A stretch of DNA of 5,950 nucleotides from Planctomycetota bacterium (GTDB taxonomy: Bacteria; Planctomycetota; Phycisphaerae; UBA1845; UTPLA1), in the NCBI GenBank assembly GCA_027295245.1, contig JAPULF010000429.1, positions 1 through 5,950 on the forward strand, written 5' to 3'. The number at the start of each line of letters is the position of its first letter. Positions within the stretch are counted from its first letter, which is position 1. Shown here piece by piece: positions 1 to 5,543 of the stretch. Made by a program: the position numbers and the translations under genes. Below the pieces are notes generated by a model that had not been told where the DNA came from, made no database searches, and was given only the letters and a program-made list of their open reading frames with translations.

Positions 1-1451
1 GCATTCTCTGCGTGCCGGGCGTCTCCACGGAAATCGACCCGACGGCATTGGTGGACTATTTCACGTTCGGATTCATTCCCGCGCCGAAGACGATCTTCAA
101 GGCCGTGCGCAAGGTCCCGGCGGGACACTTCCTGACGTATCGCAACGGCCGTCTGAAGGCCCGTCGCTATTGGGACCTGCACTTTCGGGGTTGGACGGAG
201 CAGCCGATGGAGACGGTCGCCGATGAACTGCGGCATCAACTCGCGGAGGCGACGCGGCGACGTCTCGTTTCGGACGTTCCGCTGGGGGCGTTCCTGAGCG
301 GCGGCGTGGACTCGACCGCGGTGGTCGCCGCCATGACCCAATTCGCGGGAGGCAGAGTACGGACCCTCACGTGCGGGTTCCAGGAAGATCGATTCGACGA
401 ACGACGGTACGCCCGAGAGACGGCCAAGCGGCTGGGGACGAACCATGTCGATTGCATCGCGCGTCCCGATGCAAATGAAATGATCGATACGCTGGCCTGG
501 CATTTCGACGAGCCGTTCGCCGATCCGTGCGCGGCGCCGATGTACCACCTGTCGCGTCAGGGGCGGAAGCGATTTACCGTCGCCTTGTCCGGAGACGGCG
601 GCGACGAGTCGCTGGCGGGATACCGCCGCTATCGATTCGATCGGAATGAAAACAGGGTGCGACGGATGGTGCCGTCGCTCGTTCGGCGCGGGTTATTCGA
701 CACGCTGGCGCGGTTCTATCCAAACCGTCCGTGGATGCCTCGGGCCCTGCGTGCGGCGTCCACGTTTCGGAATCTGGCGGTCGATGCCGCGACCGGCCAC
801 GGATTGTCCGTCGCCACGATGGAACCCGGCGAGGCCATCCGGATGCTTCACCCCGACCTGGCCGCCTCGATCGCGGGCTACGATCCGCTGGATCATGTGC
901 GAGATCACTACAACCGATGCGACGCGCCGGATCATCTTTCAAAATGCCAATACGCCGATATTCGGCTCGGGCTGGCCGACGGCATACTGACGAAAGTGGA
1001 TCGAGCCAGCATGGCCCACGGGCTCGAAGTCCGCTCCCCCATGCTCGATCATCGCTTCGTCGAGTTCGCATGGACCATTCCCCCACGACTTCGAATCCAG
1101 GGATCCCACGGAAAGCCTGTGCTGCGGCGGGCCTTCCAATATCAGATCGGGGCACGAGCCGCCCAGCGTCCGAAGAGCGGGTTCGATGTCCCGTTGGACG
1201 CATGGTTCGACGGGCCGCTTCGCACTCGTTACCAGGACGCCGTTCTGCACGCCGACAACGATTCTCACGATTGGCTGGCGGCTGAGATGCCCGAGCGGAT
1301 TTGGCGGGATCACATCGGCGGGCGGAGCCGAAACGGCGCGACGCTGTGGAAGATTGCCATGCTGGACGCCTGGGCCCGCCGATTCGCGGGGTTCCGCAAG
1401 ATCGAGTCGCATTCGCCACCGAGGAAGCCGGCATGCACCCCCGCTTGGTGA
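1..1451 (+). CDS. Asparagine synthase (glutamine-hydrolysing)-like amidotransferase, synthetase domain, 5' truncated
   Basis: The reading frame is open to the left edge, so the gene starts outside the window and the GTG at 12 is probably internal. What remains (about 483 codons) is the linker and ATP-dependent synthetase domain of the AsnB family; the full family is roughly 600-650 residues and begins with an N-terminal glutaminase domain carrying a catalytic Cys, which is not visible here. Counting the GTG as residue 1, the ATP-pyrophosphatase loop SGGVDS is at 96-101, DEPFADP at 166-172, SGDGGDE at 193-199, the KVDRASMAHGLEVRSP block at 328-343 and RPKSGFDVPL at 386-395. All expected synthetase motifs are therefore intact. 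Known family members activate a carboxylate with ATP and amidate it with ammonia from glutamine. In EPS loci such paralogues are thought to amidate a glycan or its precursor rather than make free asparagine. The 3' end overlaps the next gene by 19 bases, which implies an operon. The substrate cannot be read from the sequence. Confidence 0.93.
   Translation, partial: ILCVPGVSTEIDPTALVDYFTFGFIPAPKTIFKAVRKVPAGHFLTYRNGRLKARRYWDLHFRGWTEQPMETVADELRHQLAEATRRRLVSDVPLGAFLSGGVDSTAVVAAMTQFAGGRVRTLTCGFQEDRFDERRYARETAKRLGTNHVDCIARPDANEMIDTLAWHFDEPFADPCAAPMYHLSRQGRKRFTVALSGDGGDESLAGYRRYRFDRNENRVRRMVPSLVRRGLFDTLARFYPNRPWMPRALRAASTFRNLAVDAATGHGLSVATMEPGEAIRMLHPDLAASIAGYDPLDHVRDHYNRCDAPDHLSKCQYADIRLGLADGILTKVDRASMAHGLEVRSPMLDHRFVEFAWTIPPRLRIQGSHGKPVLRRAFQYQIGARAAQRPKSGFDVPLDAWFDGPLRTRYQDAVLHADNDSHDWLAAEMPERIWRDHIGGRSRNGATLWKIAMLDAWARRFAGFRKIESHSPPRKPACTPAW
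1421..1426 (+). promoter_or_regulatory. Ribosome binding site fixing the start of the PaaK/CapK-like gene
   Basis: A GAGGAA stretch sits 6 bases before the ATG at 1433 and lies inside the end of the asparagine-synthase-like gene. It is the best Shine-Dalgarno match in the area. It argues for the ATG at 1433 over the in-frame ATG at 1301, which would give a 132-base longer overlap and an N-terminus of no family character. Confidence 0.7.
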
Positions 1452-2773
1452 GGCACCTGGTTCTGCCGATTCACGAACGGCTCTGCGGCCGCGACACGGT
1501 CGCCAGGTTGGCCGCTCTGGAGGCCTCGCAATGGTGGTCCGGGGAGCGCCTTGGGGCACTTCAAACCGAGAAGCTGCGTGCGCTTCTGCGCCGAGCGTAC
1601 GATCGCAGTCCGTTTTACCGCCGGCGCATGGATGACGCGGGAGTCAATCCCGATCGGGTCACGCTCGAGACGCTGCGCCGGATGCCCCGTCTTTCGAAGG
1701 ACGAAATCGCGGAAAACGTCAAAGACATGCTGGACCCGACCGTGCCCGGCGGTCTTCACCGTTGCTCGACGGGCGGTTCCACGGGTTCGCCGCTGATATT
1801 CTGGATCGATCGACCGCGGCAGGCGGCGGACCAAGCCGGCCGGGCACGCACGCGTCGTTGGTTCGGCATCGATCTGGGCGAACGGGAATTGTACCTGTGG
1901 GGCTCACCCGTCGAACATTCGATGCAGGACTGGCTCAAGGGCGTTCGCGATCACGTCACGAACCACCGGTTATTGAACGCCTTCAGGCTCACACCCAAAC
2001 GGATGACGCGCTACTTGACGGAAATCCGCCGGTTCGATCCGGTTCATCTCTTCGGGTATCCCAGCAGCATCGCCACGCTGGTCCGCCACGCCCGCACGAT
2101 CGGAAAACCGGTGCAAACACCTTCGCTCAAGTGCGTCTTCACGACCGGTGAGGTCCTGCACCCCTCGGATCGCGGGGTGATCGAGGAATCCGTCGCCGTG
2201 CCGATCGCCGATGGATACGGCTCTCGAGAAGCGGGCTTTGTGGCCCATCAGTGCCCGGAGGGTTCATACCACGTGACCATGGAAAGCCTGATCGTGGAAC
2301 TGCTCGATGCCTCGGGGCGGCCCGTGGAGGCGGGAAAATCGGGTGAAGTCACGATTACGCACCTGGATGCCCTGGGCATGCCGTTCATCCGCTACCAGAC
2401 GGGGGATATCGCCCGGCGATCGGCCGGGGTGTGCCGATGCGGTCGCGGACTGGAGACGCTGGAGCGGATCGAGGGTCGTCGGACCGACATGCTGCGTACG
2501 CAGGACGGCGGGTATGCCCACGCCCTGTCCGCCATCTACGTGCTGCGCGACGAACCGGCGGTCGCTCAGTTCAAGGTTGTCCAGCGAAAGGACCTCAATC
2601 TCGATGTCTACGTTGTGGAGCGCAAGCGACTCGATCCGATGCGACGGAGACACGCCCAGTCGCTGTTGGCGAGTCAGTTGGGAAAATCGATCGAGGTGCG
2701 GATCAACGTGGTGAGCCGGATTCCACCCGATCCGTCGGGGAAGCACCGGTACGTGATAAGCGAGGCCCCATAG
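1433..2773 (+). CDS. Phenylacetate-CoA ligase (PaaK)/CapK-like adenylate-forming enzyme
   Basis: A 446-residue soluble protein of the PaaK/CapK branch of the ANL (adenylate-forming) superfamily; the length fits the family (about 430-460). Visible motifs in order are the phosphate-binding loop CSTGGSTGSP at 111-120, FGYPSS at 207-212, TTGE at 237-240, YGSRE at 262-266 (the adenine/Mg motif usually written YGxTE), TGD at 323-325, CRCGR at 334-338, and the C-terminal GKHRYVIS at 436-443. Lys437 is positioned like the C-terminal lysine of ANL enzymes. The family makes an acyl-adenylate from a carboxylic acid and ATP, and PaaK then forms the CoA thioester. CapK-type members in polysaccharide loci have unknown substrates, and acyl or amino-acid decoration of a glycan is a common guess. 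The start at 1433 is chosen for its strong ribosome binding site. It overlaps the upstream gene by 19 bases (probable coupling) and its last 71 bases overlap the converging membrane-protein gene. Confidence 0.9.
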   Translation: MHPRLVRHLVLPIHERLCGRDTVARLAALEASQWWSGERLGALQTEKLRALLRRAYDRSPFYRRRMDDAGVNPDRVTLETLRRMPRLSKDEIAENVKDMLDPTVPGGLHRCSTGGSTGSPLIFWIDRPRQAADQAGRARTRRWFGIDLGERELYLWGSPVEHSMQDWLKGVRDHVTNHRLLNAFRLTPKRMTRYLTEIRRFDPVHLFGYPSSIATLVRHARTIGKPVQTPSLKCVFTTGEVLHPSDRGVIEESVAVPIADGYGSREAGFVAHQCPEGSYHVTMESLIVELLDASGRPVEAGKSGEVTITHLDALGMPFIRYQTGDIARRSAGVCRCGRGLETLERIEGRRTDMLRTQDGGYAHALSAIYVLRDEPAVAQFKVVQRKDLNLDVYVVERKRLDPMRRRHAQSLLASQLGKSIEVRINVVSRIPPDPSGKHRYVISEAP

Positions 2774-4259
2774 CCTGATTCTTGTCGTACGAGTCGCCGT
2801 GGATCAGCCGCGCCGTCAGCAGATCGTCGGTTGCGCGAATGGACAAGTAGGCGTGATAGTCGATGAGCCAACGAAACCCGACGGCTCCGATCGTGGCGCC
2901 GATTCCGGCCAATATCAGCGTGGTGATGTCGGTGTATCGGGTGGGGCTCGAAAGATGGCAGATTTGCACTAGAACGGCGACGGACATCACGGTACCCAAC
3001 ATCCATCGCAACTGGCGCTTTAACCGCCAACGCGCGCGACGCATGAAGAGCATCAGGCACGCCCCGAGAAAGGCATAACGCAGCAGCTTGCCGGAAATGT
3101 CATACACCGCGTCATTCGGCTTGCTGTGAAAGTGGCCTTCAAACGGGAGCCAAATCACGTAACTGGACGACAATCTCAACGCCCCGAAGTCGAACGGGAC
3201 CAGTTCGTAGGCCAACACCACCATCACCACACAGATTCCCACCGCAATGGGCCAACGGCCGCACGCCCAAACCGCACCGGGCCCGTCGGCCTCGCCGCGA
3301 TTCCGGCAGGTCAGGTGGGCCGCCAGGCATCCCAACGGCCAGCCGAGCACGCCGCAGAAAAACTGGGCTGTATCCAAACCGTGCGACATCAGAAAGATCC
3401 GCACTATCGTCACCATGCAGGCGAGAGAAACGCATGCAAAACCGGCCCGACGGTAGGCCCGCCATCGTCCGCCTCCCGATCCCACGATGATCGCGATCGA
3501 CACGATGGCCGCCACCACCGCGTAGGCGGCCACGTCGGCCAGCCGATCGAGGCAGTACTCCCACCCGACGCGCTGGCGCTCGAGGTCCAGCATGTCCGAT
3601 CTGCGGCCGGCGTCGACCTCCCGGGCCACCTCGGCGTCCATTCCCCGCCAGACGGCAAGTGGACCCAGGTCAGCGTGCCGCAGGGCGTATGCGGTGTGAA
3701 TCGGATCAACGACGACATCGTAGGGTCGTAACTGAACAAGCAGGACTGCGCAGACCGCCATCTTCGCCAGGGCCGACCACGGACTGGCCTGCACGGATCG
3801 TCGCAAGGCGTGATAGGCCCGCCGAAGCGTGCCCTCCCAAACGCCGACAAGGACCATGCCCAGCATCGCCCCCAACAGGTTCGAGGTCGTGTCGACCCAC
3901 GAGGAAACACGCGACACTACGAACTGCTGACTGTACTCCACGGTGTAGCTCAAAAGCCCGGCGCCCATCAGCACGATCAGACCCGACTTCACCCGGCCCT
4001 TGCCGGATCGTCGAAACAAGAGAAATGCGAAACCGCCGAGGGGAACGTATGCCCCGATGTTCGCCAGAATGTCCGGCGTGTTGAACGTATGAATCTGCAA
4101 TCCGAATAAGGCCGCGTCGGGATCCCGAGCCGTCCACTGAAAATCGAACGGCACGAAACACATGTAGATCATCCCGACGACATACACCGCGAAGAGCAGC
4201 CCGGTCCCCCACTTATGAATGGCGTTGATCAGCGGCTCGGACGAGATGGCCCCGCTCAT
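2703..4259 (-). CDS. Polytopic membrane protein with three tandem VanZ-like units
   Basis: A 518-residue membrane protein with about 12 predicted transmembrane segments in three groups of four. Unit 1 (about residues 17-142) has the VanZ-family layout: VPFDF at 36-40, DILANIGAYVPLGG at 63-76, and EYSQQ at 109-113 followed by a W-V-D-x-x-x-N-L-L-G pattern at 121-130. Unit 2 (163-316) echoes this with RPYDV at 179-183, LDRLADVAAY at 237-246 and HGLDTAQFFCGVLG at 293-306; it also has a longer hydrophilic loop, about 184-235. Unit 3 (337-463) has VPFDF at 354-358, DISGKLLRYAFLG at 387-399, Gln432 and RYTDITT at 441-447. VanZ is named for a teicoplanin-resistance protein, but the wider family has no established biochemical role and often sits in EPS loci. 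The tail 464-518 is hydrophilic. The start at 4259 has only a weak GGGG 4 bases upstream. An in-frame ATG at 4319 (538 residues), 5 bases after the upstream stop codon, is a real alternative. It lies downstream of the lipoprotein gene, probably co-transcribed with it. Confidence 0.85.
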   Translation of the reverse strand: MSGAISSEPLINAIHKWGTGLLFAVYVVGMIYMCFVPFDFQWTARDPDAALFGLQIHTFNTPDILANIGAYVPLGGFAFLLFRRSGKGRVKSGLIVLMGAGLLSYTVEYSQQFVVSRVSSWVDTTSNLLGAMLGMVLVGVWEGTLRRAYHALRRSVQASPWSALAKMAVCAVLLVQLRPYDVVVDPIHTAYALRHADLGPLAVWRGMDAEVAREVDAGRRSDMLDLERQRVGWEYCLDRLADVAAYAVVAAIVSIAIIVGSGGGRWRAYRRAGFACVSLACMVTIVRIFLMSHGLDTAQFFCGVLGWPLGCLAAHLTCRNRGEADGPGAVWACGRWPIAVGICVVMVVLAYELVPFDFGALRLSSSYVIWLPFEGHFHSKPNDAVYDISGKLLRYAFLGACLMLFMRRARWRLKRQLRWMLGTVMSVAVLVQICHLSSPTRYTDITTLILAGIGATIGAVGFRWLIDYHAYLSIRATDDLLTARLIHGDSYDKNQAMGPRLSRTGASPTDRVESGSPR

Positions 4260-4324
4260 GTCGCCCCGCACCGTGGGCCCGTCACACCGGACCGATTGAT
4301 GGGGTTTTGAACCGCTCATGGATT

Positions 4325-5323
4325 TTAACGCTGATCCGGCGCAACAGATTGGCGTTCGGGCAACTCCGCGAGCCCATCCTGGGGAGTCTCGTCCGGGCCG
4401 CGGTGTGGGTCGTGATTCGACGGTGATAGAAACCGATGCTCCGTCGGCGGATCCTCCATGGACCTCGATTGGTGCCGGCTTGGATCCACTTGCAGGGGCA
4501 CCCACCGTCGCCCTTTGTCGCGCGGATACAACGGCAGCTTGTTCCGCCACGGGCTCTTCTCGGTGGTTTCGCCGCTTGCGTCGACGGCCACGCGGTCCCA
4601 CAGGTGGTTTCGGACCAATTCACGGAGTTCGGACTCCGCTACGTGTTCGGCATCACAGGCCCGCGTGTCCGTGCTGTCGCCCTTTTGGCATGCCTTGCGA
4701 ACCATCTCCGGAATGGTGGCCGCGACGCGGAAGGTGGTCAACGGTCGGGCGGCGACGGCATCCCACAGCACCGCGAGGAAGGCGGCGTCGGCGTCGACAT
4801 CATCGATTCGGGCGTACATCAGGCAGAGATCGCATTTCACGTTGACCGACTCGCGAAGGAAGTCCTTCCATGATCCGCCCCGCGGATCGATTCCCAGCGT
4901 GCGCAGCATCGTGACTTCCCGGATGGGCGGCAGGTCGTCCACGAAGTGATTCCAGTAAACCGCGCGGTCGGACGCCATCGAAACCGCCAAAATGCCGCGG
5001 GACCCTCGTCCGCTGTCGACCACCGCGGTTACCCGAACGACGGAGACGCCGGACGGGAATCGTCCTCGGGACGGGGTGCCGTCGATCAACTGAACCGGGA
5101 CGGATTCGTCCAGCGGCACGAAGATGCCGAGATCGGATTCGTTCGTGTTGTCCGCCATGAGGTTCGGCGATAACTCCGACCACTCGAGTGCGGGCTCCTC
5201 TTGAACGACCCCGTTGCTCCCGTTCCGAGACATGCATCCGCAGGTCGAGAGGAACGTCAAGAGTACGAATACAACCAGGACTCGCGATCGAGGAATCGTC
5301 CAATCTGGGTTTTGAATCGACAT
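4325..5323 (-). CDS. Secreted lipoprotein of unknown function
   Basis: A 332-residue protein I do not recognise. Residues 1-14 carry Arg12 and Arg14, then a hydrophobic stretch (about 15-25) and LSTCGC at 25-30. This reads as a type II (lipoprotein) signal peptide, with Cys28 or Cys30 as the lipidated residue; neither fits the consensus L-(A/S)-(G/A)-C perfectly. No Asp follows either Cys, so inner-membrane retention is not signalled. The mature part has an alternating beta-like region (about 65-125), then SWKDFLRE (151-158), a CDLC pair (Cys164, Cys167), an Asp-rich loop and a helix-like segment to about 243, with Cys212 and Cys223. The last roughly 80 residues are rich in Pro, Arg, His and Ser and look disordered. 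The ATG at 5323 is preferred over an upstream one at 5368 because GGAG lies 7 bases before it and the signal peptide then starts properly. It leads a leftward unit with the VanZ-like gene 65 (or 5) bases downstream. Confidence 0.75.
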   Translation of the reverse strand: MSIQNPDWTIPRSRVLVVFVLLTFLSTCGCMSRNGSNGVVQEEPALEWSELSPNLMADNTNESDLGIFVPLDESVPVQLIDGTPSRGRFPSGVSVVRVTAVVDSGRGSRGILAVSMASDRAVYWNHFVDDLPPIREVTMLRTLGIDPRGGSWKDFLRESVNVKCDLCLMYARIDDVDADAAFLAVLWDAVAARPLTTFRVAATIPEMVRKACQKGDSTDTRACDAEHVAESELRELVRNHLWDRVAVDASGETTEKSPWRNKLPLYPRDKGRRWVPLQVDPSRHQSRSMEDPPTEHRFLSPSNHDPHRGPDETPQDGLAELPERQSVAPDQR

Positions 5324-5330
5324 GCGGGGA

Positions 5331-5334
5331 CTCC
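5331..5334 (-). promoter_or_regulatory. Ribosome binding site of the lipoprotein gene
   Basis: On the minus strand GGAG lies 7 bases before the ATG at 5323. It selects this start over the upstream in-frame ATG at 5368, which would put 15 Arg/Pro-rich residues ahead of the signal peptide. Confidence 0.55.
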
Positions 5335-5384
5335 GGCGCGCGCGGCCGGGTGGTGCTTCCGGCGGCAACGACTGTTGAGCTTAT

Positions 5385-5409
5385 CGGAAGTCCTCGGGAT
5401 GGACTTTCG
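5385..5409 (+). other. Inverted repeat / potential RNA hairpin
   Basis: The arms CGGAAGTCC (5385-5393) and GGACTTTCG (5401-5409) pair over 9 positions around a 7-base loop (TCGGGAT). Eight pairs are Watson-Crick and one (5387 with 5407) is G-U, tolerated only in the plus-strand RNA; the minus-strand RNA would have an A-C mismatch there. No T-run follows, so it does not look like an intrinsic terminator. It could be an operator dyad or a leader hairpin of the rightward transcript. Confidence 0.5.
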
Positions 5410-5436
5410 TACAGCCTCGTTCGGCCGATCGGGCTG

Positions 5437-5498
5437 ACGTTGCACCCGTGCGACACCGCGCAGGAATTGCTGCAATCGTTCGATTCTCACGTTGCGCC
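5437..5498. repeat. Pair of ACGTTGCRCC direct repeats flanking a palindrome
   Basis: ACGTTGCACC at 5437-5446 and ACGTTGCGCC at 5489-5498 match at 9 of 10 positions and are 52 bases apart, close to five helical turns. The ATTGC-T-GCAAT palindrome at 5466-5476 lies nearly midway between them. The layout resembles a regulator binding array, but the units are short and may be chance. Confidence 0.3.
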
Positions 5499-5530
5499 AA
5501 CACTCGTCCGATACCAATGGCAACCCTGCC

Positions 5531-5534
5531 AGGA
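5531..5534 (+). promoter_or_regulatory. Possible ribosome binding site for the GTG start at 5544
   Basis: AGGA lies 9 bases before the GTG at 5544. Spacing is slightly long, but the competing ATG at 5517 has no purine-rich stretch in front of it, so this decides the start in favour of 5544. Confidence 0.4.
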
Positions 5535-5543
5535 CACCAAAGC

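Larger units (their letters stand above)
5324..5543. promoter_or_regulatory. Divergent intergenic region
   Basis: This 220-base stretch separates the leftward lipoprotein/VanZ-like unit from the rightward glycosylphosphotransferase-like gene, so promoters for both directions are expected here. I could not find a convincing -35/-10 pair or a sigma-54 type site on either strand. Structures that can be seen are a hairpin at 5385-5409, a perfect ATTGC-T-GCAAT palindrome at 5466-5476 and two copies of ACGTTGCRCC at 5437-5446 and 5489-5498. If the rightward gene starts at the in-frame ATG at 5517 instead of the GTG at 5544, the region shrinks by 27 bases. Confidence 0.5.

Noticed and set aside
1301..1432. 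N-terminal extension of the PaaK/CapK-like protein from an ATG at 1301
   Set aside because: The 44 added residues are an out-of-frame reading of the upstream gene's conserved end. The ATG at 1433 has a strong GAGGAA site 6 bases before it and gives the usual family length.
574..1434. Long minus-strand open frame (286 codons) opposite the asparagine-synthase-like gene
   Set aside because: It is composed largely of Arg, Ala, Pro and Ser, with no domain character, and lies entirely opposite a gene with intact catalytic motifs. High GC makes such antisense frames common.
939..1559. Minus-strand open frame across the junction of the first two rightward genes
   Set aside because: No recognisable motif or plausible start signal, and it is fully covered by two well-supported genes.
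2434..2450. CRCGR in the PaaK/CapK-like protein as a possible unusual metal site
   Set aside because: A C-x-C-G-R stretch at this place is common in this ligase family, so it is not a distinguishing feature here.
2763..2800. Possible bidirectional terminator between the converging genes (AGGC/GCCT stem; TCGTACGA palindrome at 2785-2792)
   Set aside because: The stems are only 4 pairs or a self-palindrome without loop, with no T-tract on either strand, and the site lies inside coding sequence of the leftward gene.
4260..4601. Extended start of the VanZ-like protein back to 4601
   Set aside because: The added residues are Arg/Gly/Pro-rich and lie inside the lipoprotein coding region on the same strand. 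Only the ATGs at 4319 and 4259 are sensible.
4318..4949. Three plus-strand open frames opposite the lipoprotein gene (4318-4845, 4436-4873 and 4458-4949)
   Set aside because: Low-complexity composition, no motif, and the minus-strand frame has a signal peptide and ribosome binding site.
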